From: UBA7803 sp034522075
Lineage (GTDB): Bacteria; Pseudomonadota; Gammaproteobacteria; Pseudomonadales; Azotimanducaceae
Assembly (NCBI GenBank): GCA_034522075.1
Contig: JAXHLO010000021.1
Location: 62,001-126,000 of the forward strand
Direction: 5' to 3'
Length of the DNA: 64,000 nt
A program made the position numbers and the translations under genes. Positions 43,572 to 51,975 of this stretch are shown one piece after another. The notes below the pieces were generated by a model that had not been told where the DNA came from, searched no databases, and saw nothing but the letters and a program-made list of their open reading frames with translations. How positions within the stretch are numbered: position 1 is the first letter of the stretch; each line of letters begins with the position of its first letter.

Positions 43572-43655
43572 CACGACTGCCGAGCGTTTGGCGCGCCCGG
43601 CGGCTTCTGCTATGTTCCGGCGCACCCGAATATCCAACCACCAAGGGAGCTCCCC

Positions 43656-44696
43656 ATGAAGCTAGGGCTGATCAGCGGCTATTCCGGCCGCAAAATGCAC
43701 ATTCCCATCGATCAGGTGAAACACGCCGAGAGTCTGGGTTACGAATCCATCTGGACCGCCGAAGCCTACGGTTCCGACGCTGTGACGCCGGCGGCGTGGA
43801 TTCTCGCCCAGACCACCAAGATCAAGGCAGGGACCGCCATCATGCAGATGCCGGCGCGTACCCCGGCCATGGCCGCCATGACGGCCATGAGTCTGGCCGA
43901 GCTGTCCGGCGGGCGCTTCATCTGCGGCGTGGGCGCCTCCGGCCCGCAGGTCGTGGAAGGCTGGCACGGCGTGCCTTACGGCAAGCCGGTCACGCGGCTC
44001 AAGGAATACATCACCATCATGAAGCAGATCATCGCCCGGGAAGGGCCCATGACCTATGACGGCAAGATGTACCAGCTTCCCTACAAGGGCGAAGGCTCCA
44101 CCGGTCTCGGCAAACCGCTGAAGAGCATTCTGCACTGCGAGGAAGACATTCCCATCTATGCCGCCACCATCACCCCCAACGGCGTAGCAGCGGCCGCGGA
44201 GGTAGCGGACGGTTTCTTCCCGGTATGGATGGATCCGGAGCAATATCACGTATTCCAGGAACCTGTGGAGAAAGGCTTTGCCCGCGCCGGCAACGGCAAA
44301 GATCTGAGCCAGTTCGATATCGCGCCGTTCGTCACCTGTGTAATGGGCGACGACGTGGAGAAGTGCATGCAGCCCATCCGCGGTGCCATGGCGCTGTATA
44401 TCGGCGGCATGGGCGCGCGGGACAAGAATTTCTATAACGACTACGCCAAACGCCTCGGTTTCGAGGAGGCCGCGGTGAAGATCCAGGACCTGTTTCTGGA
44501 CGGTAAGAAGGACGAAGCCATGGCGGCGGTGCCGGCCGAGCTGATCGACGCCTGCCACCTGGTGGGTCCGGCGGACCGCATTAAGGATCGGCTGCAGCGC
44601 TGGAAAGAAGCGGGCAAGAAGGGCCATGTTTCCAGCATGCTGATCGGCTCACAGCAGCCGGAAGCACTGCAACTGCTGGCGGAGAACATTCTGTAG
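43656..44696 (+). CDS. LLM-class (F420-type) oxidoreductase, Rv3520c-like
   Basis: A 346-residue bacterial-luciferase-like TIM barrel: MKLGLISGYSGRKMHIPIDQVKHAESLGYESIWTAEAYGSD in pieces at the N-terminus, TKIKAGTAIMQMPARTPAMAAMTAMSLAELSGGRF, GVGASGPQVVEGWHG, and a late PIYAATITPNGVAAAAEVADGFFP. This pattern corresponds to the Rv3520c-like branch of F420-dependent enzymes. Whether the cofactor here is F420 or FMN is not decidable, as no F420 biosynthesis gene is in the window. GGGAG precedes the ATG. The gene ends 15 bp before the REP-like palindrome and is convergent with the aminotransferase. Confidence 0.88.
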   Translation: MKLGLISGYSGRKMHIPIDQVKHAESLGYESIWTAEAYGSDAVTPAAWILAQTTKIKAGTAIMQMPARTPAMAAMTAMSLAELSGGRFICGVGASGPQVVEGWHGVPYGKPVTRLKEYITIMKQIIAREGPMTYDGKMYQLPYKGEGSTGLGKPLKSILHCEEDIPIYAATITPNGVAAAAEVADGFFPVWMDPEQYHVFQEPVEKGFARAGNGKDLSQFDIAPFVTCVMGDDVEKCMQPIRGAMALYIGGMGARDKNFYNDYAKRLGFEEAAVKIQDLFLDGKKDEAMAAVPAELIDACHLVGPADRIKDRLQRWKEAGKKGHVSSMLIGSQQPEALQLLAENIL

Positions 44697-44711
44697 GAAC
44701 TGGCGGTGACA

Positions 44712-44795
44712 GTGGGAGCGGTCTCCAGGTGGGAGCGGTCTCCAGACCGCGATTCGCCCACGCGAGTCCAATCGCGGTCTGGAGACCGCTCCCAC
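44712..44795. repeat. REP-like element: perfect 26-bp inverted repeat plus 17-bp tandem partial copy
   Basis: Arms 44729-44754 and 44770-44795 are perfect reverse complements with a 15-bp spacer. Bases 44712-44728 duplicate the first 17 bp of the left arm. The core is GTGGGAGCGGTCTCCAGACC. It lies between two convergent genes, where such palindromes commonly serve as mRNA 3'-end stabilisers or bidirectional terminators. It is related to the element at 21450-21493. Confidence 0.85.
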
Positions 44796-44798
44796 AAA

Positions 44799-46121
44799 TC
44801 AGGGGGCCAGCTCGTCAATAGCTTCGCCGATGGCGTTGACCACGGCGTCGATCTCGGCGCGTTCGACGATGAACGGCAAGCCGAGCTGCACGGTGTCGCC
44901 GCCGTGGCGCACGTAGAAGCCTTTCTTCCAGCACTTCATGGCGATCTGATAGGGCCGCAACGTCGGATCGCTCCCCGCGGGCTCGATAGTGATGGCGCCG
45001 GCCAGCCCGCAGTTGCGGATATCCTTGATGTAACGGTTGGCGCCCTTGAGCCCGTGCAGGGCCGCTTCGAACGGCGCTGCCATGTCCCGGGCTCGATCGA
45101 TGAGCCCGTCCCGGGCCAGCAGCTCCAGCGATGCCAGACCGGCGGCGCAGGCCACCGGATGGCCGGAGTAGGTATAACCGTGGGGCAGCTCGATGGCGTG
45201 CTCGGCGCCGCCGGCCTCTATTACCGCCTGATAGATGTCGCCGCGGACGGCCACGGCGCCCATGGGGATGACCCCGTTGGTGAGCTGCTTGGCCATGCCG
45301 ACGATGTCCGGCACGGCGCCGAAGGCTGCCGCGCCGGTCCAGGCGCCTACCCGGCCGAAGGCGGTAATGACCTCATCGAATATCAGCAGAATCTCGTGCC
45401 TGTTGCAGATCTCCTGCAGACGGCTCAGGTAGCCCTGGGGCGGCGGCAGCACCCCGGCAGAGCCGGCCATGGGCTCGACAATGACGGCGGCGATATTGGA
45501 AGCGTCGTGCAGGGCCACCAGCTCTTCCAGGGCATCGGCCAGGTGTGCCCCGTGCTCGGGCAGGCCGCGGCTGAAGGCGTTCTCCGGGAGCAGGGTGTGG
45601 GGCAGATGGTCGGCCTCGATGCCCTGTCCCCAGAGCTTGCGGTTGGTGCCGATGCCGCCGAAGCTGATGCCGCCCCAGCTTGCCCCGTGGTAGCCCTTGG
45701 CCCGGCCGATGATGCGGGTCTTGGTGGGCCGGCCGCACTGGCGCCAGTAGGCGCGGGCGATCTTGGTGGCGGTATCCGCGGATTCCGAGCCCGAGTTGGT
45801 GAAGAACACGTGGTCGAGGCCGTCGGGCATGACGTCGACGATGCGCTCGGCCAGCTCGAAGGCGCCGGGATGGCCGTACTGGAAAGCCGGTGCGTAATCC
45901 AGGCGTGACAGTTGGCGGGTGATGGCCTCCGCGATCTCCGGGCGGTTGTGGCCGGCACCGCACGTCCACAGTCCCGACAAGCCATCGAACACGCGGCGGC
46001 CGTCGGCATCGGTGAAATAGGCTCCCTCAGCTTCGACGATCATGCGCGGGTTGTTTTTGAACTCGCGGTTCGCGGTATAGGGCATCCAGTAAGCGTCGAG
46101 ACCGGACCGGGATGTGCTCAT
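44799..46121 (-). CDS. Class III aminotransferase, omega-amino acid:pyruvate (beta-alanine) type
   Basis: A 440-residue PLP enzyme. The start LDAYWMPYTANREFKNNPRM is characteristic of omega-amino acid:pyruvate transaminases. Then FFTNSGSESADTATKIARAYW, RAKGYHGASWGGISFGG, LLIFDEVITAFGR (PLP-binding Asp), the Schiff-base lysine in GMAKQLTNGVIPMGAV, and GYTYSGHPVACAAGLA. It transfers amino groups from beta-alanine or other omega-amines to pyruvate. It overlaps the upstream phosphotransferase gene by ATGA. The 3' end abuts the REP element. Confidence 0.92.
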   Translation of the reverse strand: MSTSRSGLDAYWMPYTANREFKNNPRMIVEAEGAYFTDADGRRVFDGLSGLWTCGAGHNRPEIAEAITRQLSRLDYAPAFQYGHPGAFELAERIVDVMPDGLDHVFFTNSGSESADTATKIARAYWRQCGRPTKTRIIGRAKGYHGASWGGISFGGIGTNRKLWGQGIEADHLPHTLLPENAFSRGLPEHGAHLADALEELVALHDASNIAAVIVEPMAGSAGVLPPPQGYLSRLQEICNRHEILLIFDEVITAFGRVGAWTGAAAFGAVPDIVGMAKQLTNGVIPMGAVAVRGDIYQAVIEAGGAEHAIELPHGYTYSGHPVACAAGLASLELLARDGLIDRARDMAAPFEAALHGLKGANRYIKDIRNCGLAGAITIEPAGSDPTLRPYQIAMKCWKKGFYVRHGGDTVQLGLPFIVERAEIDAVVNAIGEAIDELAP

Positions 46122-47164
46122 GTGAATTCTTCCACCAGCTGCCAGGCCCGCTCTGCCCGCATGCGCGCCGCCTCCTTGAATTCCAGTGCCTTCTCGGAGC
46201 TGGCGTTGCCGTCCACGCCGCGTTTGTATACGCCCTGAATGATGGCCGCCGAGCGGAACATGTTGTAGATGAGATAGAAGGGCCAGTTGTCGATGCGCTC
46301 AATACCGGCGTGGCGGCAGTATTCGTCCACCATCTCCTGCTCGGCGGGAATCCCCAAGGCCTCCAGATCCGCGCCGGCCAGCCCCATGTCCTCGTAGGAC
46401 TCGCCGTGATAGTCCTGACAGATGTAGCCGAGATCGGCCAGACCGTCGCCCAGGGTGGAGAGCTCCCAGTCGAGTACGGCGACGATGCGCGGCTCGGTGG
46501 GGTGGATGAGTGTGTTGCCCAGGCGATAGTCGCCGTGGACGATCACGGTCTTCGGCTGTTCGGGAATGTTTTTCGGCAGCCAGTCCATGAGCTTGTCCAT
46601 GGCCTCGATCTCTTCAGTCTTCGAGGCCAGGTACTGTTTGCTCCAGCGGCCGATCTGACGCTCGTAATAGTTGCCCGGCTTGCCGAATTCGCCGAGACCC
46701 ACGGACTCCGGGTCGACGTTGTGCAGCTTGGCGAGCACCCGGGCGAGGTCCAGATAGATGGCCCGGCGCTCGGCCGGTTCGAGTTCCGGCAGGCGGGTTT
46801 CGGTGAACACCCGGCCGTCCACCCATTCCATGACGTAGAACTTGGTGCCGATGACGTCGGTGTCCTCGCACAGGGCATACATGCGCGGTACCGGCACGTC
46901 GGTGTCCTGCAGGGCCTTCATGACCCGGTATTCCCGGTCGACCTGATGGGCGGAAGGCAGCAGCTCGCCCGGCGGCTGCTTGCGGACCACGTAGTGCCGG
47001 CCGCCGGCCTCGAGGCGGAACGTCGGGTTGGATTGCCCGCCTTCGAACTGTTCGACCTTCATGGGGCCGTCGAAGCCCTCCACGTGCTCGCTCAAGTAGC
47101 GGGCCAGGGCCGTTTCGTCGAAGCGGTGCGCCTCGCGTACCGACGTGAGTTCTGCGTTGCTCAT
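46118..47164 (-). CDS. APH-like phosphotransferase family protein (ACAD10/11-type)
   Basis: A 348-residue protein-kinase-like fold related to aminoglycoside phosphotransferases: VEQFEGGQSNPTFRLEAGGRHYVVRKQPPGE (nucleotide-binding lobe), catalytic loop TVIVHGDYRLGNTLIHPTEP and metal-binding AVLDWELSTLGDGLADLGY. This subfamily is the one fused to acyl-CoA dehydrogenase in eukaryotic ACAD10/11 and occurs in bacteria near acyl-CoA genes, where it phosphorylates hydroxy-acyl-CoA-type substrates. Antibiotic inactivation is not implied. GAGGGAC precedes the ATG. The stop overlaps the aminotransferase start. Confidence 0.9.
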   Translation of the reverse strand: MSNAELTSVREAHRFDETALARYLSEHVEGFDGPMKVEQFEGGQSNPTFRLEAGGRHYVVRKQPPGELLPSAHQVDREYRVMKALQDTDVPVPRMYALCEDTDVIGTKFYVMEWVDGRVFTETRLPELEPAERRAIYLDLARVLAKLHNVDPESVGLGEFGKPGNYYERQIGRWSKQYLASKTEEIEAMDKLMDWLPKNIPEQPKTVIVHGDYRLGNTLIHPTEPRIVAVLDWELSTLGDGLADLGYICQDYHGESYEDMGLAGADLEALGIPAEQEMVDEYCRHAGIERIDNWPFYLIYNMFRSAAIIQGVYKRGVDGNASSEKALEFKEAARMRAERAWQLVEEFT

Positions 47165-47220
47165 GAGTCCCTCCTGATTCGACCGAGAGCTCTCGACTCG
47201 CGCCGCAAAATGCAGTCATG

Positions 47221-47453
47221 CCCGTGGCGCCAATACGGCCAGTCGAGCCTCGTGGCGCCAGGACAAGGCGCGCTGACGAGCAGGGCAGCAATGCGAGGGA
47301 GCGGTCATGGTGCCCAGCAAGGCTCCGAAGGGCGCCCGGAGCGGCCGCTGGCCGGTGTTGGCGCCGCTTGACGTGGAAAGGCCACGCCTGCGCGTCGCCG
47401 CCTTGGCCAGCAGCCGCTCCGGCGCGCAGACGTGACCGTATTGGCGCCACGGG
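47221..47453. repeat. Inverted-repeat-bounded intergenic element (unknown type)
   Basis: This lies in the 323-bp gap 47165-47487, which has no convincing gene. Perfect 18-bp inverted repeats lie at 47221-47238 and 47436-47453 (core GTGGCGCCAATACGG), enclosing 197 bp. The similarity runs on for a few bases outside with a 1-base indel. The 8-mer TGGCGCCA or a near match occurs four times across the element (about 47225, 47252, 47359, 47442). It could be a small non-autonomous mobile element, a structured RNA or a regulatory array. There is no transposase and no clear target-site duplication. Confidence 0.6.
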
Positions 47454-47487
47454 GCACTTAATTTCTTTTCCTGGGGGATCGAGGCGC

Positions 47488-48492
47488 ATGCCCGTAGACA
47501 AACGAATTGCCGTTACCTTGCCGGCCGGGCCCAGGCTCGAGCAGACCATCGACCGCATCCGCTGGGCCGAGGACAACGGCATACCCGACGGCTGGTTCAG
47601 CGATGCCGGCGCACCGGATACGCTCACCCAGATCGCCGCGGTGGCTCACCACACCAGGCAGATGCGCATTGGCGTGGCGGTAACGCCCGTATACACGCGT
47701 ACGCCGGCGGTGCTCGCCGCGTCGGTGAACGTCATTGCCCAGGTGCTGCCGGGGCGCTTCGTGATGGGCCTCGGCTCCTCCAGCCAGACCATCATGGGTC
47801 AGTGGAACGGCATCGCTCTGGACAAACCGCTCACCCGGGTGCGGGAAACGGCCATCATGGTGCGCTCCATGCTGAAAGGGGAGAAATCCGACTTCACGGA
47901 CTTCGAAACCCTCTACAGCCGCGGTTACCGGCAGGCGCCGCTGGAAGATCCGCCGCCCCTGTATCTGGCTGCTCTAAGGCCGAAGATGATCGAAACAGCG
48001 GCGGAAGTGGGCGACGGCGTGATCTTCAACCTGTGGCCCAAAGGTGCGCTGCCGAAGATGATGGAGCACGTGAAGATCGGTGCCGAGCGCGCCGGCAAGA
48101 ACCCGGACGACGTGGAGGTGGTCAACCGCTTCATGGTGCTGGTCACCGACGACAAGGCCGCCGGCCGCGACCTGTTCCGTGCCGCGTTCGCCCCGTACTA
48201 CGCCACGCCGGTGTACAACAAATTCCTCTCCTGGGCGGGTTATGAAGACGCTGCCCGTACCATCCGCGAAGGCTGGGCGGAGAAAGACCGCGACAAGACC
48301 AGCGGTGCCCTGTCTGACGAACTGGTGGACGAGATCGCCCTCATCGGCGACGAAGACGAAGTGCGCGAGCGCATCCAGCAGGCGGCCGACGGCGGCATCC
48401 ACACGCACATCATCGCGCCCATGGCGCCGACGCCGGAAGCCACGCAACGCACTTTCGATGCGTTCCGCGGCGACCGTTTCAGTTTCCGCTGA
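47488..48492 (+). CDS. LLM-class (F420-type) oxidoreductase
   Basis: A 334-residue luciferase-like TIM-barrel protein. MPVDKRIAVTLPAG leads in, followed by RIRWAEDNGIPDGWFSDAGAPD, MRIGVAVTPVYTRTPAVLAASVNVIAQVLPGRFVMGLGSSS, and PPPLYLAALRPKMIETAAEVGDGVIFNLWP. The motif GRFVMGLGSSS and the barrel order place it in the F420-dependent LLM group, distinct from the other two copies in the window. The substrate is unknown. GGGGGATCGAGG precedes the ATG. It is the first gene of a four-gene same-strand run with an enoyl-CoA hydratase, a histidine phosphatase and a second LLM enzyme. Confidence 0.88.
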   Translation: MPVDKRIAVTLPAGPRLEQTIDRIRWAEDNGIPDGWFSDAGAPDTLTQIAAVAHHTRQMRIGVAVTPVYTRTPAVLAASVNVIAQVLPGRFVMGLGSSSQTIMGQWNGIALDKPLTRVRETAIMVRSMLKGEKSDFTDFETLYSRGYRQAPLEDPPPLYLAALRPKMIETAAEVGDGVIFNLWPKGALPKMMEHVKIGAERAGKNPDDVEVVNRFMVLVTDDKAAGRDLFRAAFAPYYATPVYNKFLSWAGYEDAARTIREGWAEKDRDKTSGALSDELVDEIALIGDEDEVRERIQQAADGGIHTHIIAPMAPTPEATQRTFDAFRGDRFSFR

Positions 48493-48499
48493 GGCTCCG

Positions 48500-49336
48500 G
48501 TGGCCTACGCCCGAATCATTGTCGACGATCCGCGCCCTTACGTGCGGCGGATCACCCTGAACCGCCCGGAGAAGCGCAACCCGCTGTCCAACGAGCTGCG
48601 CGGCGAGCTGTTCGACGCCCTGGAAGCGGCGGATCAGGATCCTGAGGTACGGGTTACCATCATCCGTGGCGCTGGAAGTTGTTTCTCTGCCGGTTATGAC
48701 CTGGCGTCCGATGTGTCGAAAGACCAGCCGTATTACACCGCCGGCGGGCTGGGCAACTGGCCGCGTCACGTGGTGGAAGGCTTCTTCCGTATCTGGGATC
48801 TGGCGAAGCCGGTGATTGCCCAGGTGCACGGCTATTGTCTGGCCGGGGGTACCGAGCTCGCCACGGCCTGCGACCTGGTATACGTGGCAGACGATGCGAA
48901 GATCGGCTATCCGGTGGTGCGCTCCATCAGCCCGCCGGACAATCAGTTCTATCCGTGGATCGTCGGCCTGCGCCGGGCCATGGAGCTCATGCTCACCGGT
49001 GACCATATGTCGGGCAGCGAAGCCGTGACCTGTGGTTTCGCCAACCGGAGTTATGCCGAAGCCGAGCTGGACGAACAGGTGCTGGCCATGGCGGAGCGGG
49101 TGGCCAAGACCCCGTCGGATCTGCAGCAGATCAACAAACGCGCCGTGCACCGGCAGATGGATGCCATGGGTATTCGAGCCGGGATTCGTGCGGGTACCGA
49201 GCTGCAGCAACTCGCGACGTTCACTGAGACCACCCGCGCCCACTTAGCCGAGCTGCGCCGCGGCCTCAACGAGGCGCTGAGCAAACGGGATGCCGAGTTC
49301 GGCGACTACCGCAGCGCCGGCGAAAGGGATGAATGA
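48500..49336 (+). CDS. Enoyl-CoA hydratase/isomerase family protein
   Basis: A 278-residue crotonase-fold protein: ITLNRPEKRNPLSNELRGELFDAL, the first oxyanion-hole segment GAGSCFSAGYDLASD, and HGYCLAGGTELATACDLVYVADDAKIGYPVVRSISPPD, where the GGTELA segment forms the second oxyanion contact. In crotonases the catalytic acids follow at GxxEL and further on. Here the first Glu of the canonical hydratase pair is kept (GGTELA), while the second acidic position is occupied by other residues, so isomerase or hydrolase activity is equally possible. The start is GTG at 48500, with GAGG upstream, 7 bp after the LLM stop. Confidence 0.88.
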   Translation: MAYARIIVDDPRPYVRRITLNRPEKRNPLSNELRGELFDALEAADQDPEVRVTIIRGAGSCFSAGYDLASDVSKDQPYYTAGGLGNWPRHVVEGFFRIWDLAKPVIAQVHGYCLAGGTELATACDLVYVADDAKIGYPVVRSISPPDNQFYPWIVGLRRAMELMLTGDHMSGSEAVTCGFANRSYAEAELDEQVLAMAERVAKTPSDLQQINKRAVHRQMDAMGIRAGIRAGTELQQLATFTETTRAHLAELRRGLNEALSKRDAEFGDYRSAGERDE

Positions 49337-50007
49337 ACGGCAGAGTTCTCTACATTCTTCGCCATGGCCAGACCGAATGGAATGCGGCGCGGCGCATGCA
49401 GGGCCGGCGCGACTCGCCGCTCACCGCACTGGGCCGCGTGCAGGCTGAGCTGCACGGCCGGACCCTGGCCCGGCAGGATCCCGTGGAAGCACTGATTGCT
49501 TCGCCGCTGGGCCGCACCCGCGACACTGCCGAGCTGGTGAACGAGCATCTCGCCGCGCCCGTGCGTTTCGAAGATGCGCTCATGGAGCGCGATTGCGGGG
49601 CCTGGTCGGGCTTGACCCTGAGCGAGATCCAGGCGGCCTATCCCGGGGAATGGCAGGCGCGCAGTGTCGATCCCTATCATCACCGGCCGCCGGATGGTGA
49701 AAACCTGGTGGACATGGAAGCCCGGATCGCCGTGCTGCTCGACGCTCTGGTCAACGGCAGCGAGCGTACGCTGGCATTGATCACCCATGGCGTCATGTCC
49801 CGGGTCATCGTCAAACGCCTTCTGGCGCTGAGCCCGGCCGAAGCGGTGACCGTGCGGCATCCCAATGAATTGTTCTACCGGGTGGAGATTGCGCCCTCGG
49901 GTCAGACCAGCAGCGCTTACTACCTGGAGGGGCAGGGTCCCAAGCCCGGATTGCTTCGGGAAAACGACAGTGAAACAATCGCCGGCCCGGCAAGGCGCCG
50001 GGAGTGA
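49333..50007 (+). CDS. Histidine phosphatase (phosphoglycerate-mutase-like) protein
   Basis: A 224-residue branch-1 histidine phosphatase. The phospho-His motif is LRHGQTEWNAARRMQGRRDSPL, followed by IASPLGRTRDTAELV (second Arg), the acid/base Glu region DALMERDCGAWSG, and the second catalytic His in LALITHGVMSRVIV. These act as phosphatases on small molecules, such as sugar phosphates or the alpha-ribazole phosphate of the CobC group. True mutase activity is unlikely. The start overlaps the preceding stop (ATGA), so it is translationally coupled to the crotonase gene. Confidence 0.9.
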   Translation: MNGRVLYILRHGQTEWNAARRMQGRRDSPLTALGRVQAELHGRTLARQDPVEALIASPLGRTRDTAELVNEHLAAPVRFEDALMERDCGAWSGLTLSEIQAAYPGEWQARSVDPYHHRPPDGENLVDMEARIAVLLDALVNGSERTLALITHGVMSRVIVKRLLALSPAEAVTVRHPNELFYRVEIAPSGQTSSAYYLEGQGPKPGLLRENDSETIAGPARRRE

Positions 50008-50030
50008 CGGAATCAGGCAGGGGACACGGC

Positions 50031-51038
50031 ATGAAAGTGGACGGCGGCATCGGCTGGGAACTGGACAAGGTCGGTCCTCAGGCGCAGGAACTCGAGGAGA
50101 TGGGTTACTCGGGCATTCTTACCGCAGAGACCGCTCATGATCCGTTCTTTCCCTTGCTGGTGGCCTCGCAGCACACCAAGCGCGTCGATCTCATGACCTC
50201 CATTGCCGTAGCATTCGCCCGCACACCCATGGTTCTGGCCAACATCGGCCATGACCTGAATGCAGCGTCGAAAGGCCGCTTCGTGCTCGGTCTGGGTTCG
50301 CAGATCAAGCCGCACATCACCAAGCGCTTCAGCATGCCGTGGTCGAGCCCGGCAGCGCGCATGCGCGAATTCATCCTCGCCATGCGGGCCATCTGGGCGG
50401 CATGGCACGACGGCAAGCCGCTGGAATTCACCGGCGAGTTCTATACCCACACCCTGATGACCCCGTTCTTCATGCCCACCAACAACGACTACGGGGCGCC
50501 CCGGGTGTTTCTGGCGGCCGTGGGGCCGCTGATGACCGAGGTGGCCGGCGAGGTGGCCGACGGCGTGATCATTCATGCCTTCTCCACCGAGAAGTATCTG
50601 CGCGAGACTACTCTCCCGGCGCTGGAGCGGGGGTTCGCCAAGGCGGGCAGAAAGCGCGCGGATTTCGAGATCAGCTATCCCGTATTCGTGGTCACCGGTA
50701 AGAACGAAGAGGACCTCGAAGAGGCCAAGCGCAATACCCGTCGGCAGATTGCGTTCTACGGATCCACTCCGGCCTACAAGCCCGTACTCGAGTCCATTGG
50801 CGCGGGGGACCTGCAGGGCGAGTTGAACCGCATGTCCAAGCAGGGCCGCTGGGAGGAGATGGGTACGCTCATCGATGACAGCATGCTGGAGGCCTTCGCC
50901 GTGGTGGGCGAACCGTCGACCATCGCCGGGCAGATCAAGGCACGTTACGGCGACCTGATCGACCGGACGTCGGCCGCCTATGCCAACATCCCCAAGGAGG
51001 AACGCGCTGCGATCATCGAAGAGTTGCGCGCCGGCTGA
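50031..51038 (+). CDS. LLM-class (F420-type) oxidoreductase, TIGR03617-like
   Basis: A 335-residue protein. It has MKVDGGIGWELDKVGPQAQELEEMGYSGILTAETAHDPFFPL in parts at the start, VDLMTSIAVAFARTPMVLANIGHDLNAASKGRFVLGLGSQIKPH, PFFMPTNNDYGAPRVFLAAVGPLMTEVAGEVADGVIIHAFS. This corresponds to the TIGR03617 (MSMEG_2256-like) LLM subfamily. The start at 50031 has AGGGGACA upstream. An in-frame ATG-less extension to 50004 is less likely. It ends the run that begins at 47488. Confidence 0.88.
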   Translation: MKVDGGIGWELDKVGPQAQELEEMGYSGILTAETAHDPFFPLLVASQHTKRVDLMTSIAVAFARTPMVLANIGHDLNAASKGRFVLGLGSQIKPHITKRFSMPWSSPAARMREFILAMRAIWAAWHDGKPLEFTGEFYTHTLMTPFFMPTNNDYGAPRVFLAAVGPLMTEVAGEVADGVIIHAFSTEKYLRETTLPALERGFAKAGRKRADFEISYPVFVVTGKNEEDLEEAKRNTRRQIAFYGSTPAYKPVLESIGAGDLQGELNRMSKQGRWEEMGTLIDDSMLEAFAVVGEPSTIAGQIKARYGDLIDRTSAAYANIPKEERAAIIEELRAG

Positions 51039-51302
51039 TCCTGACTTTCTTCAGTTTTTATAGAACTAAAAAGAATATCAGGGTGTTTCTCTGGCAGGTA
51101 ATCGACGCCCTGATTCTGGGTTTTCAAGTCTTCCCAGGTTAGCGCCTGCTGACTTAAAAAGTACTTTCAAGCCCCGAACAGTTCTCACCACGAACGTGAT
51201 CCATTTTTCCTTCATTATGTGACGTGGACCCATTAGAATGCGCCGCCGGTTGGCTGTTGCGCAACTCCAGTGGTGCAACGACACGAACGAGAGGTAGGGC
51301 GC
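51039..51302. other. 264-bp intergenic region, AT-rich
   Basis: No gene is seen. The first half is AT-rich for this genome. A candidate -10 (TAGAAT, 51234-51239) lies about 64 bp before the lytic transglycosylase start, with only a weak -35 (TTCATT, 51211-51216). No convincing hairpin-plus-T terminator after the LLM gene. Confidence 0.4.
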
Positions 51303-51905
51303 GTGCACAAGCTCTGGAAGCGGTTGCCGTTTCTTTTCAAACTGCAGATATCTCTGCTGGTGGGTGCCATGTTCGCCACCACCGTAGTGGTGAATCTCGC
51401 TGCTCCCCAGGGATACGAGCGTATAGCCTTTGCCATTCCCGCGGCCGAGCACGTCAACCGGCCCTGGCGCGCGGAAGTCGAAGACTTCGGCGATAAGGTC
51501 AGCCGGGCTTTCGGCGTGCGGCCCGGCACGGCCAATGAGTTTGCCACGTGGATCCTCGAAGCCTCGCAGCGTCAGGGGCTGGAGCCGGAGCTGCTGGCCA
51601 GTCTGGTGCACACGGAGAGCACCTTCCGCAAAGTGGCGCGCTCTCACGTGGGCGCTATCGGTCCGGCGCAGGTCCGCCCCAACTTCTGGAGCACTTTCTG
51701 CGGCAGCAGCGACCTGCACGACCCCGCCGAGAACATCTATTGCGGCGCCCAGGTGTTGTCACACCTGAAAGAGCGCTGCGGCGATGAAGTCTGCGCACTG
51801 GAAGCCTACAATATCGGCATGTACAGCCAGCAGGTGCAGGCCGGGCGGCGGTATGTCGCCAAGATCGACTGGGCTCGTAAGCAGCTGAGCAATCAGGCAC
51901 TGTAG
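51303..51905 (+). CDS. Membrane-anchored lytic transglycosylase-like protein (SLT domain)
   Basis: A 200-residue protein with an N-terminal membrane helix (LQISLLVGAMFATTVVVNLAAP) and a C-terminal SLT domain: WILEASQRQGLEPELLASLVHTESTFRKVARSHVGAIGPAQVRPNFW, with catalytic Glu in HTESTF and the GAIGPAQV motif, then CGAQVLSHLKERCGDEVCALEAYNIG. It cleaves the MurNAc-GlcNAc bond of peptidoglycan in the periplasm. The GTG at 51303 (VHKLWKRLPFLFKLQ) is preferred over the GTG at 51270 because GAGAGG lies upstream and it leaves a normal basic N-region. Four cysteines (CGSS, YCGA, RCGD, VCAL) suggest disulfides. Confidence 0.83.
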   Translation: MHKLWKRLPFLFKLQISLLVGAMFATTVVVNLAAPQGYERIAFAIPAAEHVNRPWRAEVEDFGDKVSRAFGVRPGTANEFATWILEASQRQGLEPELLASLVHTESTFRKVARSHVGAIGPAQVRPNFWSTFCGSSDLHDPAENIYCGAQVLSHLKERCGDEVCALEAYNIGMYSQQVQAGRRYVAKIDWARKQLSNQAL

Positions 51906-51975
51906 CGACCCGCGCAGCAGGGCCGGCGGCTGGTGGTCGTTGCGGGTGGAGTCGCGATAGCCCGGCGAGACTTCG

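Noticed and set aside
46118..47164. APH-like gene as an antibiotic-resistance determinant
   Set aside because: Motifs fit the ACAD10/11-type phosphotransferase branch associated with acyl-CoA metabolism, and the neighbours are metabolic. No resistance context.
51039..51110. AT-rich imperfect inverted repeat after the LLM gene as a terminator
   Set aside because: The arms (TTCTT-AGTTTTT and AACTAAAAAGAA) pair only partially and have no GC-rich stem, so the call is not supported.
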